This document shows, in pieces, positions 26,524 through 36,613 of a stretch of 64,000 nucleotides of DNA (position 1 is its first letter; the number at the start of each line of letters is the position of its first letter). A program made the translations under genes and the position numbers. Below the pieces are notes generated by a model. That model saw nothing but the letters and a program-made list of their open reading frames with translations. It had not been told where the DNA came from and did no database searches. The DNA is from UBA7455 sp026713185 (GTDB lineage Bacteria; Pseudomonadota; Gammaproteobacteria; Pseudomonadales; Azotimanducaceae), in contig OY762456.1 of the NCBI GenBank assembly GCA_963665785.1, positions 3,472,001-3,536,000 on the forward strand. The letters run 5' to 3'.

Positions 26524-26973
26524 ATGATTAAGAAGCGACGATATGTGCCCGATCTCGTTTCCGATATGGCGGTGTGCGATGCCAATTTTCTCCGTCTGCA
26601 CCGTTTATTCCCAAGAATGTTTGAGGATGAGAGTATCGTAATCGGTGTTCGGGATACGACTGATGAATTAGCAATAGTCACTATTCAGGTTAAATCACAA
26701 CATCCATACACCACGATATTGTCAATTCAGGTGGAAAGTGAGATTGCCCATCCCTGGATAAAATGGCCAAGACTTGAAGCCAGAGTATATCAGGACCTCA
26801 ATACTGCCGAAGTGATCAGTATTGGAGAGCATCGAAACCTCAAACCCCGATACCCGACACCTAACCCCCAAATGTACCAGCCTGATGAAAAATCACAGAT
26901 AAATCGATTCTTTGGTGAGTTGCTTAATTTTTGTCTCCTGTATGGTCATGCTCTTGACAGAACACTGTCCTGA
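26524..26973 (+). CDS. yqiB: DUF1249 family protein (YqiB)
   Basis: A 149-residue cytoplasmic protein of unknown function, recognised by the C-terminal RYPTPNPQMYQPDEKSQ and the N-terminal spacing of this family. In enterobacteria and pseudomonads it usually sits between nudF and cpdA; here it stands alone between the frameshifted nuclease (divergent, 126 bases) and the glycogen cluster. The leader 26398-26523 is AT-rich and probably holds the divergent promoters, though no single -35/-10 pair stands out. Confidence 0.85.
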   Translation: MIKKRRYVPDLVSDMAVCDANFLRLHRLFPRMFEDESIVIGVRDTTDELAIVTIQVKSQHPYTTILSIQVESEIAHPWIKWPRLEARVYQDLNTAEVISIGEHRNLKPRYPTPNPQMYQPDEKSQINRFFGELLNFCLLYGHALDRTLS

Positions 26974-27103
26974 TTTCCATTTGGACTACCCTCAGCCCGG
27001 ATACTTCCAGATTCTTCTATAAAAACAGGCTGAAATCCGACCCACAAAGCACCGATCGTATCTGTGTTTGTTGTGTTGTACCCCGGCAATCGCCCATCGA
27101 ATG

Positions 27104-27112
27104 TGCTATATT
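27104..27112 (+). promoter_or_regulatory. Possible extended -10 promoter for the glycogen operon
   Basis: TGCTATATT at 27104-27112 (27104 t, TATATT 27107-27112) is an extended -10 type sequence about 63 bases before glgB. No good -35 is seen at 17 bases, which extended -10 promoters can tolerate. It is the best candidate in the 200-base gap after yqiB, where an operon start is expected. Confidence 0.35.
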
Positions 27113-27128
27113 GCTCGACCGGCCCGCT

Positions 27129-27154
27129 GAAGGCTCTGAATAAGTCAGAGCTTC
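27129..27154 (+). promoter_or_regulatory. Hairpin in the glgB leader
   Basis: GCTCTGA at 27133-27139 pairs perfectly with TCAGAGC at 27145-27151 across a 5-base loop, and GAA/TTC extend the stem beyond a one-base bulge. It lies 21 bases before the glgB ATG and downstream of the possible promoter, so it would be in the mRNA leader. There is no T-run, so it is not a terminator. An mRNA-stability or regulator-binding role is inference. Confidence 0.4.
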
Positions 27155-27174
27155 CGCGAATATGAGCTAAGCCC

Positions 27175-29061
27175 ATGCCTTGTGAAGAAGACATTTACCT
27201 TTTTAACGAAGGTACCGCGGAGCGTGCGTATCAGTGGCTTGGGGCGCATGCCTGCACGGTCGACGGCAAGGCCGGCGTGCGATTCGCGGTCTGGGCGCCC
27301 AGCGCGAGCCGGGTTTCTGTGGTCGGCGACTTCAATGGCTGGGACGGCAACCGCCATACCATGCAGCCGATTTTCAGTTCGGGCGTGTGGGAGGTATTCA
27401 TCCCGGATGCCCACAATCACGATCTGTACAAATTCGAGATCATCGACGCCGGCGGAAATCTTCTGCCGCTGAAAGCAGACCCTTATGCGCGGTCGATGCA
27501 GCATCCACCGGATAACGCTTCCAGGCTAATGTTCGAAGAGGACTTTCGCTGGAGCGACCGGCAATGGATCGAGACCCGGGACAGTGGAGACTTGCTGCGG
27601 CGGCCGGTATCTATCTATGAAATACATGCCGGGTCGTGGCGGCGCAAGCCGGAGCAAGACTACCGCAGCCTGAGTTACCTGGAACTGGCGCAGGAACTGA
27701 TTCCCTATGTTCTCGATATGGGATTCACGCATATCGAGCTAATGCCGATCAGCGAGTTTCCCTTTGACGGCTCCTGGGGTTATCAGCCCATCGGTATGTT
27801 TGCCCCCAGTATTCGTTTTGGCACTCCCAACGAACTGAAACATTTCATCAACGAATGCCATCGCCGCAATATCGGTGTGCTGCTGGACTGGGTACCGGGG
27901 CATTTCCCCAGCGATTCCCATGGTCTGGGTCGATTTGACGGAAGTTGTCTTTACGAGCACGAGGACGTTCGCCAGGGTTTCCATCCGGAGTGGAATACGC
28001 TGGTATTCAACTACGGCCGCGCCGAAGTCGTCAGTTATCTGCTCAGTAACGCGAATTTCTGGATCGAGGAATTTCACATCGACGGCCTGCGCGTGGACGC
28101 GGTAGCTTCCATGCTCTATCTCGATTACAGCCGGGAAGAAGGCCAGTGGCTGCCCAACCGGCATGGTGGCCGTGAAAATCTCGAAGCAGTCGAGTTGCTG
28201 CGTCAGGTGAACGCCAGCGTGTATCGCAGGCATCCGGGCATCATGATGATCGCCGAGGAATCCACGGACTGGCCCGGAGTGAGCAATCCAGTGAACATGG
28301 GCGGACTCGGTTTTGGCTACAAATGGAACATGGGCTGGATGAATGACACCTTGCAGTACATGCAGCGAGACCCGGTCCACCGCAAATACCATCATCATGA
28401 GATGACCTTTGGAATTCTCTACGCCTGGTCCGAAAAATACCTGCTTCCTCTGAGTCATGACGAAGTCGTGCACGGCAAGGCTTCACTGCTGGAAAAGATG
28501 CCCGGCGACGACTGGCGGAAATTCGCCAATCTGCGCGCATACTACGGTTTCATGTGGGCTCAGCCCGGCAAGAAACTGCTGTTCATGGGTGGTGAATTCG
28601 GTCAGCGCAGCGAGTGGAACCACGATGCCAGCCTGGACTGGCACTTGCTTGAACACGCAAGCCATCGCGGCCTGTTGCAACTGGTCAGGGATCTGAATTT
28701 CCTCTATCGGCGCACACCCGCGCTGTTCGAGCGTGACATATCACCCGAGGGGTTTCAGTGGGTACAGGCAGACAACAGTCAGTTTTCGGTCTACGCCTGG
28801 CTGCGGCGCGGCGCGGACGACGTATTACTGGCGGTATCCAATATGACGCCGGAGTGCCACCCCAACTATCGACTGGGCGTGCCCGAGCCGGGCCGTTATC
28901 GGGAGGCGCTCAATACCGACGCCGCAGAATACGGCGGTAGCGGACAAGGCAATGGCGGTGGCGTCTGGAGCCAGGACATCCCATGGGACGGCCAACCCTG
29001 TTCAGTGGTGGTAACGCTGCCGCCGCTGGCCACGGTGTTGTTTTTACATGATGGAAGTTGA
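27175..29061 (+). CDS. glgB: 1,4-alpha-glucan branching enzyme
   Basis: Creates alpha-1,6 branches in glycogen. The 628 residues comprise an N-terminal CBM48 (about 20-110, with VWAPSASRVSVVGDFNGWDG), the GH13 barrel and a C-terminal beta domain. Catalytic residues are seen in DGLRVDAVASML (nucleophile Asp), MMIAEESTDWPG (acid Glu) and LSHDEVVHGK (Asp). It lacks the extra N-terminal domain of the E. coli 728-residue form. First gene of a GC-richer cluster whose codon use clearly differs from the genes before it. Its TGA overlaps the glgX start. Confidence 0.96.
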   Translation: MPCEEDIYLFNEGTAERAYQWLGAHACTVDGKAGVRFAVWAPSASRVSVVGDFNGWDGNRHTMQPIFSSGVWEVFIPDAHNHDLYKFEIIDAGGNLLPLKADPYARSMQHPPDNASRLMFEEDFRWSDRQWIETRDSGDLLRRPVSIYEIHAGSWRRKPEQDYRSLSYLELAQELIPYVLDMGFTHIELMPISEFPFDGSWGYQPIGMFAPSIRFGTPNELKHFINECHRRNIGVLLDWVPGHFPSDSHGLGRFDGSCLYEHEDVRQGFHPEWNTLVFNYGRAEVVSYLLSNANFWIEEFHIDGLRVDAVASMLYLDYSREEGQWLPNRHGGRENLEAVELLRQVNASVYRRHPGIMMIAEESTDWPGVSNPVNMGGLGFGYKWNMGWMNDTLQYMQRDPVHRKYHHHEMTFGILYAWSEKYLLPLSHDEVVHGKASLLEKMPGDDWRKFANLRAYYGFMWAQPGKKLLFMGGEFGQRSEWNHDASLDWHLLEHASHRGLLQLVRDLNFLYRRTPALFERDISPEGFQWVQADNSQFSVYAWLRRGADDVLLAVSNMTPECHPNYRLGVPEPGRYREALNTDAAEYGGSGQGNGGGVWSQDIPWDGQPCSVVVTLPPLATVLFLHDGS

Positions 29062-31193
29062 TGACGGGAATGTATAGACGCATCGAAGCGGGTGACCCTG
29101 GCATGCTGGGCGCGCGCTTCGATGGCGAAGGAACGCGATTTGCGCTTTACTCGGCTCATGCCGAGGCGGTCGAGTTGTGCCTCTACGATAAACGCGGGGA
29201 AAAGCCGACCGGCAGGGTGTTTCTGCCGGAACAGATTCACGGCGTCTGGCACGGGTATATCCCCGGACTGCCGGCGGGAACATGCTACGGCTATCGTGTC
29301 TACGGCCCTTATGATCCCCATGCAGGCCATCTGTTCAATCCGGCGAAATTATTGCTCGATCCCCATGCACGGGCCATGGTGGGTGAATTCCGCCCCGACT
29401 CCTCTCATTTCGGTTACGAACCAGGTCACCCGGAACTCGATCTTGCGCCTGACCGGCGCGACAATGCGGACCATATGCCGAAGGCGGTCGTAACCGCCGG
29501 GTCCACCTCCGCTCCCATGCACCGCCGGCCGCAGACACCCTGGCCGCAGACCGTCATTTACGAATGTCACGTAAAGGGATTCACCCGGCTACATCCGGAT
29601 GTTCCGGAATATTTGCGCGGCGCCTTTGCGGGCCTGGCCCAGCCCAGGGTCATCGACTATCTGAAGGCGCTGGGAATCACTTCGGTGGAACTGATGCCGG
29701 TGCACGCCTTCATCAGCGAATCCAGTGTGCTGAACAGGGGACTGGTGAACTACTGGGGCTATAACAGCCTGAATTTCTTCTGTCTTCATTCCGGCTATCT
29801 TGGCGCTGGCGGGGCGGCTGATTTTCGTGAAATGGTCGATCGCTTTCACGACGCCGGTCTGGAAGTCATTCTCGACGTGGTGTACAACCACACCTGTGAA
29901 GGTGATCACCTCGGTCCCACGCTCAGTTTCAGGGGTATAGATAATCTGACCTACTACCAGTTGTTGCCCGGCGACAGGCGTTTCTACATCAACGACAGCG
30001 GTTGCGGGAACACTCTCAACATCGCTCATCCCCAGGTGCTGCGGCTGATCATGGATAGCCTGCGCTATTGGGCCGGTGATATGGGAATCGACGGATTCCG
30101 TTTCGATCTGGCCGCCGTACTGGGCCGCCAGGAACGCGGTTTTGATCCTTACGCACCGATTTTCCAGACAGTGGCCCAGGATCCCGTGCTTGCCGGAGTC
30201 AAATTGATCGCCGAACCCTGGGATATCGGTCCGGGCGGGTATCAACTCGGTGGATTTCCTGCCGGCTGGAGCGAGTGGAACGACCGCTATCGTGATACCA
30301 TTCGCCGCTTTTGGCGCGGTGACTCAGATCAGTTGCCGGAACTCGCACGCTGCCTGCACGGCTCGGGCGACCTGTTTGAACATGCTGGACGCCGACCCTG
30401 GGCGAGCATAAACTTTGCGGCGTCCCACGACGGTTTCACATTGCGCGATCTCGTCAGCTTCGAGCAGCGCCATAACGAAGCGAACCATGAACAGAACAAG
30501 GATGGGCATGGCAGTAATTACGGCGACAATCAAGGCGTGGAAGGTCCAACCGACGATCCCGAAGTCGATGCGAGACGCTGGCGCCGACAGCGAAACCTCT
30601 TGACGACGTTGGCCGTTTCGCAAGGCGTACCGATGATTGCCGCGGGAGATGAATTTGGCCGCAGCCAGTCGGGCAACAATAATGCCTGGTGTCACGACAG
30701 CCGCCTGAACTGGATCGACTGGGAAGGAATAACGTCCCACGGCCGGTCTTTGCAGCAATTCACTCGCAGATTGCTGGAATTGCGGCGGCGCTTCCCGGCC
30801 TTGCAGGCCGGAGAATACCGGCATCGCCCCGACGGGACCGGCGACGACGGTATTCAGTGGCTGACCGGTCAGGGGAATCCGATGATTGACGAAAACTGGC
30901 ATGAGCAGGAACGCAGGGTACTTGGCTACCTGCTGACCGAGGGCGGCGAGCCGGACTCGCGGCACCTGCTGGTCATCTTCAATGCCTCGCGCCATGTCGA
31001 AAGTTTCCGCTTACCGGCCCGGCCCAGAGGAATCTGGAAAATGATTATTGATACGGCCACCTTGGAACGGGAAAAGGTGGAAGCGGAGTTCTCTGCCGGC
31101 GCCAGCATCGAACTGCCTGACCAATCGATTAAAATTCTCGGCAATCCACCCCTTGAATCAGGCGAACCCGCGATAGTGGGCGAACCATCATGA
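29061..31193 (+). CDS. glgX: Glycogen debranching enzyme
   Basis: Hydrolyses alpha-1,6 branch stubs left by glycogen phosphorylase. It is a GH13 isoamylase-type protein of 710 residues from the ATG at 29061, with an N-terminal CBM48 (GTRFALYSAHAEAVELCLYD), DGFRFDLAAVLGR (nucleophile Asp), LIAEPWDIGPGGYQLG (acid Glu) and NFAASHDGFTLRDLVS. An alternative TTG lies one codon earlier, and GGAAG at about 29053-29057 favours the ATG. It overlaps glgB by one base and glgP by four. Confidence 0.95.
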   Translation: MTGMYRRIEAGDPGMLGARFDGEGTRFALYSAHAEAVELCLYDKRGEKPTGRVFLPEQIHGVWHGYIPGLPAGTCYGYRVYGPYDPHAGHLFNPAKLLLDPHARAMVGEFRPDSSHFGYEPGHPELDLAPDRRDNADHMPKAVVTAGSTSAPMHRRPQTPWPQTVIYECHVKGFTRLHPDVPEYLRGAFAGLAQPRVIDYLKALGITSVELMPVHAFISESSVLNRGLVNYWGYNSLNFFCLHSGYLGAGGAADFREMVDRFHDAGLEVILDVVYNHTCEGDHLGPTLSFRGIDNLTYYQLLPGDRRFYINDSGCGNTLNIAHPQVLRLIMDSLRYWAGDMGIDGFRFDLAAVLGRQERGFDPYAPIFQTVAQDPVLAGVKLIAEPWDIGPGGYQLGGFPAGWSEWNDRYRDTIRRFWRGDSDQLPELARCLHGSGDLFEHAGRRPWASINFAASHDGFTLRDLVSFEQRHNEANHEQNKDGHGSNYGDNQGVEGPTDDPEVDARRWRRQRNLLTTLAVSQGVPMIAAGDEFGRSQSGNNNAWCHDSRLNWIDWEGITSHGRSLQQFTRRLLELRRRFPALQAGEYRHRPDGTGDDGIQWLTGQGNPMIDENWHEQERRVLGYLLTEGGEPDSRHLLVIFNASRHVESFRLPARPRGIWKMIIDTATLEREKVEAEFSAGASIELPDQSIKILGNPPLESGEPAIVGEPS

Positions 31194-33643
31194 ATGAAAA
31201 TTCGCATGCGCCTGTTGACTCGGCCGAAGACATCAGCCGTGATCTGAAACGCCATTTCGAGTTTACTCTTGGCCGCGACGAGATCGGCGATTCTCACCAT
31301 TACCTGTATACCGCACTGGCAATAACCGTGCGCGACCGCATGATCGGCCGCTGGCGCGCCACTCGCGAACGCTACCGTCGGGAACAGGTCAAACGCGTTA
31401 ATTATCTGTCCATGGAATTCCTGATGGGCCGAACATTGACCAACGCCTTGCTCAATTTGCAGATCGAGGACGAAGTGCGGGAGGCGGTCAAGGCGTATTC
31501 CTGCCGGCTGGAACAACTGGAAAACGAGGAAGCGGACGCCGGTCTCGGCAACGGTGGACTCGGACGTCTGGCGGCCTGCTTTCTGGACAGTTGCGCAACG
31601 CTGGAAATTCCCGTCACGGGATATGGCATCCGTTACGAATACGGCATGTTCCGCCAGACGATCCAGGACGGCGATCAGGTGGAACAGCCCGACCCCTGGC
31701 TGCGTTACGGCAATCCATGGGAAATCGAAAGCCCCGATGACAGCAGACTGGTCAAGTTTTTTGGCCGTCTCGAAAAACAGGCCGACAAGTCCGGTGAATT
31801 ACAGGTGCGCTGGGTCGATACCACGGATGTGCTCGCCGTCCCCTACGACCTGCCGATTCCCGGCTACCGCAACGATACGGTAAATACCTTGCGCTTGTGG
31901 AAGTCCGAGGCGACAGACAAGTTCAATCTGGAAGAATTCAACGCAGGCAGCTACACAGACGCGGTCGCGGCAAAAAATCTCGCTGAGCAGATCACCATGG
32001 TGCTCTACCCAAACGACGCCAGCGAGGCCGGCAAGGAATTGCGCCTGCGGCAACAATATTTCCTCGCTTCGGCGAGCCTGCAGAACGTGATCTGGCGTTG
32101 GCGCCGGGATCATGGCGAGGATTTCAGCAGCTTCGCGGAAAAATGCGTGTTCCAGTTGAACGATACTCATCCCACGATAGCCATTGCCGAACTGATGCGC
32201 CTGCTCATGGACGATCACGGGCTGGGCTGGAACGAAGCCTGGGACATTACCTCGAGTTGCATGGCCTACACGAATCACACTTTACTGCCGGAAGCGCTGG
32301 AAGTCTGGCAGGTCAGTCTGTTCGAGCAATTGCTTCCGCGCCTGCTCGATATCATCTATGAAATAAACGAGCGTTTCCTGGCCACGGTCGAAGATCGATG
32401 GCCGGGTGACGCCGAGCGCCGCGAACGCATGTCGATCATCGGCGGCGGCGACTGGCCTGTCATCAGAATGGCCTTTCTGGGTATCGTCGGCAGTTACTCG
32501 GTCAACGGTGTTTCTGAATTGCACAGCGATCTGCTGACCCGAACCCTGTTTCGCGATTTTTTTCAATTGTGGCCCGGGAAGTTCAACAGCAAGACCAATG
32601 GCGTTACTCCAAGGCGCTGGCTGGCACATTGCAATCGGGGTTTGAGCAAGTTAATCACGGAAACGATCGGCGACGGCTGGATTCGCGACCTGGACAAATT
32701 GAAGGCCTTGCGCACCCACGCCACCGACAGCGAATTCAGCCGCCGCTTCATGGCCGCCAAGCATGAGAACAAGACGCGGCTTAAGGACCTCGTGCGGCGC
32801 GAATGCGAGGTCGAATTCGATGCCGAGTGGCTGTTCGACGTGCAGGTAAAACGGATTCACGAGTACAAGCGGCAACTGCTGAACGTGTTGCACATCGTTC
32901 ATGTCTACAATCGCATTTTGCGCGGTGACACTACCGGCTTGCAGCCGCGCTGCGTTCTGATCGGCGGCAAGGCGGCGCCGGGCTATGTCATGGCCAAGCG
33001 CATCATCAAGCTGATCAACAATGTCGCTGCCGTGGTCAACCGCGAAAACGCCTGCAAGGACTGGTTGCGGGTCGCATTCCTGCCGGATTACCGGGTCACT
33101 TCCATGGAGGTGATCTGCCCTGGCACGGACCTGTCGGAACAGATCTCCACCGCCGGCAACGAAGCTTCGGGCACCGGCAACATGAAATTCATGATGAACG
33201 GGGCGGTTACGATCGGAACTCTCGACGGCGCCAATATCGAGATTCTCGAGGCGGTGGGAAAGGAGAACTTTTTTCTGTTCGGAATGACCGCAAACGAGGT
33301 GCGCGCGGCGCGCCTGTCATATCGGCCTGATGAAATCATCACCGGCGACAGCGATCTTTCGCAGGTCATTAACCTGATCGGCAGCGGACATTTCGATCTG
33401 TCCGAATCTGGCCTGTTTCAGGATATCATCGCCGCTGTCCGCAGCCCCCAGGAGCCCTGGATGACGGCTGCGGATTTCCGTGGATTCGTAGATACCCAGG
33501 TCCGGGCCGGGATGACATTTGCGGACAAACCGCGCTGGTCACGGATGAGCATTGCGAATGTGGCGTCAAGCGGCCGCTTTTCCAGTGATCGTACGATCAG
33601 GGATTATCGTGACGGTATCTGGTTCGCCGACAAGAGAAATTAA
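31190..33643 (+). CDS. glgP: Glycogen/maltodextrin phosphorylase
   Basis: PLP enzyme releasing glucose-1-phosphate from non-reducing ends of glycogen. It has 817 residues, of family length. NYLSMEFLMGRTL and DAGLGNGGLGRLAACFLDS lie in the N-terminal half. The PLP-lysine motif GTGNMKFMMNGA is near residue 665, and VKRIHEYKRQLLN is also conserved. The ATG overlaps the glgX stop (ATGA). Its 3' end is 22 bases before the glgC start chosen here. Confidence 0.96.
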   Translation: MNENSHAPVDSAEDISRDLKRHFEFTLGRDEIGDSHHYLYTALAITVRDRMIGRWRATRERYRREQVKRVNYLSMEFLMGRTLTNALLNLQIEDEVREAVKAYSCRLEQLENEEADAGLGNGGLGRLAACFLDSCATLEIPVTGYGIRYEYGMFRQTIQDGDQVEQPDPWLRYGNPWEIESPDDSRLVKFFGRLEKQADKSGELQVRWVDTTDVLAVPYDLPIPGYRNDTVNTLRLWKSEATDKFNLEEFNAGSYTDAVAAKNLAEQITMVLYPNDASEAGKELRLRQQYFLASASLQNVIWRWRRDHGEDFSSFAEKCVFQLNDTHPTIAIAELMRLLMDDHGLGWNEAWDITSSCMAYTNHTLLPEALEVWQVSLFEQLLPRLLDIIYEINERFLATVEDRWPGDAERRERMSIIGGGDWPVIRMAFLGIVGSYSVNGVSELHSDLLTRTLFRDFFQLWPGKFNSKTNGVTPRRWLAHCNRGLSKLITETIGDGWIRDLDKLKALRTHATDSEFSRRFMAAKHENKTRLKDLVRRECEVEFDAEWLFDVQVKRIHEYKRQLLNVLHIVHVYNRILRGDTTGLQPRCVLIGGKAAPGYVMAKRIIKLINNVAAVVNRENACKDWLRVAFLPDYRVTSMEVICPGTDLSEQISTAGNEASGTGNMKFMMNGAVTIGTLDGANIEILEAVGKENFFLFGMTANEVRAARLSYRPDEIITGDSDLSQVINLIGSGHFDLSESGLFQDIIAAVRSPQEPWMTAADFRGFVDTQVRAGMTFADKPRWSRMSIANVASSGRFSSDRTIRDYRDGIWFADKRN

Positions 33644-33665
33644 CCAACCACCGGAGGCAAGACAA

Positions 33666-34940
33666 TTGCAAAAACCATTGCAGGGCAGATCACCCCGAAG
33701 CCGTCTGACGCGCGCTACTTTGGCGCTCATCCTCGCTGGCGGTCGCGGTTCCCGATTGTATGAACTGACTAACTGGCGGGCGAAACCGGCGCTGTATTTC
33801 GGCGGCAAGTACCGCATTATCGACTTCCCTCTTTCTAATTGCATCAACTCGGGCATCCGTCGCATCGGCGTATTGACCCAGTACAAGGCGCATTCGCTGG
33901 TTAGGCACCTGGTGCGCGGCTGGAGCCATTTCAAGAAGGAACTTGGGGAATTCGTCGAAGTGCTGCCGGCTTCTCAGCGATTCTCGGACGACTGGTACCA
34001 GGGCACAGCAGACGCGATCTACCAGAATCTCGATATCATCCGCGCCGAACAGCCGGAATTCGTCTTGATTCTGTCCGGCGATCATGTGTATCAGATGGAT
34101 TATTCCCAGATGTTGATGGATTTTGCGAAAAGCGACGCCGACATGACGGTATGCTGTCTGGAAGTGCCGGTGGAAGAAGCGGCGAATGCCTATGGGGTCA
34201 TGCAGGTTGACGAAAATAACCGGGTCACCGGCTTCGAGGAAAAACCCACGCATCCCACGCTGGTTCCCGGCAACGACACGCTTACGCTGGCCTCGATGGG
34301 CAATTATGTTTTCCGCACGGAGTTTCTGTTCGAGCAGCTCATCAAGGATTCGAAAAATCCCGAGTCTAGCCACGATTTTGGCAATGACATCATTCCCTCG
34401 TTGATCGAAAATCACCATGTCAGGGCCTTTGCCTTTCGTGAGGAGGAGACCGGCGAACGGGCCTACTGGCGCGATGTCGGCACGCTGGATACGTTCTGGC
34501 AGGCGAATATGGAAATGATCAGCGCCGAGCCACGCTTAAATCTCTACGATCCGCACTGGCCGATATGGACCTACCAGGAGCAATTGCCACCGGCAAAATT
34601 CGTGTTCGACGAAGAAGACCGTCGCGGCATGGCAGTGGATTCCATGGTTTCCGGTGGCTGTATCATTTCCGGCGCCGTGGTGCGGCGTTCCCTGTTGTTC
34701 AGCAACGTTCGCGTGCGTTCCTACAGCACCGTGGAGAATTCGGTGATCTTGCCCGGCGCCGATATCAGTCGGCATTGCCACCTGAAAAACGTGATTGTCG
34801 ACCGGGGCTGCTGGATCCCCGACGGCATGGTCATCGGTCACGACCGGGAACAGGACATCGCCAGCGGCTTCCGCGTTTCTCAGAATGGTGTGGTTCTCGT
34901 GACCCGGGGCATGTTGGGACAGCCAGAGGGGTATGTTTAA
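33666..34940 (+). CDS. glgC: Glucose-1-phosphate adenylyltransferase (ADP-glucose pyrophosphorylase)
   Basis: Makes ADP-glucose, the committed step of glycogen synthesis. LILAGGRGSRLYELTNWRAK is the nucleotide-binding loop, and RIIDFPLSNCINSGI, DWYQGTADAIYQN and FEEKPTHP are family blocks. A left-handed helix domain ends the protein. The frame opens upstream inside glgP, but TTG at 33666 has a strong GGAGG at 33653-33657, eight bases away, and gives 424 residues, near the E. coli 431. I therefore use TTG. It follows glgP within the operon. Confidence 0.93.
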   Translation: MQKPLQGRSPRSRLTRATLALILAGGRGSRLYELTNWRAKPALYFGGKYRIIDFPLSNCINSGIRRIGVLTQYKAHSLVRHLVRGWSHFKKELGEFVEVLPASQRFSDDWYQGTADAIYQNLDIIRAEQPEFVLILSGDHVYQMDYSQMLMDFAKSDADMTVCCLEVPVEEAANAYGVMQVDENNRVTGFEEKPTHPTLVPGNDTLTLASMGNYVFRTEFLFEQLIKDSKNPESSHDFGNDIIPSLIENHHVRAFAFREEETGERAYWRDVGTLDTFWQANMEMISAEPRLNLYDPHWPIWTYQEQLPPAKFVFDEEDRRGMAVDSMVSGGCIISGAVVRRSLLFSNVRVRSYSTVENSVILPGADISRHCHLKNVIVDRGCWIPDGMVIGHDREQDIASGFRVSQNGVVLVTRGMLGQPEGYV

Positions 34941-34958
34941 CCAGGGAACAATGTCGAA

Positions 34959-36596
34959 ATGAGTATTATAAAAACCATTGAAACCAATCCGTACGCTGGC
35001 CAGAAACCCGGTACTTCCGGCTTGCGCAAGAAAGTCACCGAATTCACCCAGGCGCATTATCTGGAGAACTTCATACAGGCGATTTTCAACATGCTTGGTG
35101 ATTGCCCGGGCAAGCGGCTCGCGGTCGGCGGCGACGGGCGCTATTACAATCGCCAGGCAATTCAGATCATCGCCAGGATGGCGGCAGCCAACGGCTTCAG
35201 CAAATTGCTGATCGGGCGGGATGGACTCTTCTCGACGCCGGCGATGTCCTGCATAATCCGCAAGTACGGAACCGACGGAGGCATCATACTCTCGGCGAGC
35301 CATAATCCCGGCGGGCCAGACGCGGATTTTGGCGTGAAGTTCAACGGCGCTAACGGCGGCCCCGCGCCGGAAGCGGTAACGGAGAAGATCTATCGGCACA
35401 CCCTGACCATCGACAAGTACCTGACGATCGAAGCCGACGAAATAGATCTTGAAAGGATCGGGCGGAGCGAACTGGGCGGCATGGAAATCGAGATCATCGA
35501 TCCCGTTGCCGACTACGCGGATTTGATGGCCTCGATCTTCGATTTTGAAAAAATCTCGCAATTGCTCACCAACCGACGCTTCCACATGTGCTTTGACGCC
35601 ATGCACGCGGTCACCGGCCCCTACGCCAGGACGATACTGGAAGAGCATCTCGGTGCGGAACCTGGAACCGTGATCAACGGCGCACCCAGTGAGAGTTTCG
35701 GCGGCAAACATCCGGACCCGAACCTGGTCCATGCGCATGAACTGGTCGAACGAATGAATGGTGATGCACCGCTGGCTTTCGGTGCGGCTTCGGACGGAGA
35801 CGGCGATCGCAACATGGTGCTGGGCAGCGGTTTCTACATCAATCCCTGCGATTCTCTTGCGGTGCTCGCCGCCAACGCCGGGCTTGTTCCGGAATATCAG
35901 GAGGGCCTTGCCGGCGTGGCGCGGTCCATGCCGACAAGCCGGGCGCTGGACCGGGTGGCGCGAGTCCTGGAAATCCCCTGTTACGAGACTCCGGTAGGCT
36001 GGAAGTATTTTGGCAATCTGATGGACGCAGACAAGATCACTATCTGCGGCGAGGAAAGCTTCGGCACAGGTTCTAATCACGTCCGGGAGAAGGACGGCTT
36101 GTGGGCGGTGCTGTTCTGGCTTAATATCATCGTCAAGTCGCGCAAACCGGCGCGTTCCATCGTTCGGGAGCACTGGTCGCTATTCGGCCGTGATTATTTC
36201 ACCCGGCACGACTACGAAGGACTCGACGCCGGGAGGGTCGGAGAAATGATCAGTCGCCTGCGCGAAGGCTTATCGGGACTCCAGGGACGGCAGGCGGGAG
36301 AACTGAGTATCCAGGCCGCGGACGATTTCACCTACACCGATCCGGTCGATGGCAACGTCAGCGAAGGGCAGGGCGTGCGCATTTTCTTCAATGACAGCAG
36401 CCGCGCTGTTTTCCGATTGTCCGGCACCGGCACGACGAACGCGACCTTGCGCCTGTATTGCGACAAGTACGAAACCGATCCTGCGCTTCTGGGGCTCGAC
36501 ACCCAGCGAATGCTCGCACAATCCCTGCAAGCGGCCGGCGAAGTCTCTGACATAGCCGAATTCACCGGACGAACGGCCCCTGATGTGATTACCTGA
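34959..36596 (+). CDS. pgm: Phosphoglucomutase (alpha-D-glucose specific)
   Basis: Interconverts glucose-1-phosphate and glucose-6-phosphate, linking GlgC and GlgP to glycolysis. It has 545 residues of the hexose-phosphate mutase family. The N-terminus shows YAGQKPGTSGLRKK, the phospho-serine loop ILSASHNPGG (near 112), the metal loop SDGDGDRNM (near 283), the sugar loop GEESFGTGS (near 365) and the phosphate site FRLSGTGTTNATLR. Lies between glgC and glgA, 18 bases from each. Confidence 0.95.
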   Translation: MSIIKTIETNPYAGQKPGTSGLRKKVTEFTQAHYLENFIQAIFNMLGDCPGKRLAVGGDGRYYNRQAIQIIARMAAANGFSKLLIGRDGLFSTPAMSCIIRKYGTDGGIILSASHNPGGPDADFGVKFNGANGGPAPEAVTEKIYRHTLTIDKYLTIEADEIDLERIGRSELGGMEIEIIDPVADYADLMASIFDFEKISQLLTNRRFHMCFDAMHAVTGPYARTILEEHLGAEPGTVINGAPSESFGGKHPDPNLVHAHELVERMNGDAPLAFGAASDGDGDRNMVLGSGFYINPCDSLAVLAANAGLVPEYQEGLAGVARSMPTSRALDRVARVLEIPCYETPVGWKYFGNLMDADKITICGEESFGTGSNHVREKDGLWAVLFWLNIIVKSRKPARSIVREHWSLFGRDYFTRHDYEGLDAGRVGEMISRLREGLSGLQGRQAGELSIQAADDFTYTDPVDGNVSEGQGVRIFFNDSSRAVFRLSGTGTTNATLRLYCDKYETDPALLGLDTQRMLAQSLQAAGEVSDIAEFTGRTAPDVIT

Positions 36597-36613
36597 TCAA
36601 TGGTGGCAGCGAA

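Noticed and set aside
34536..36173. 545-codon minus-strand frame opposite glgC and pgm
   Set aside because: The plus strand encodes clear GlgC and Pgm motifs here. The minus frame has no recognisable domain and is explained by the GC-rich codon bias.
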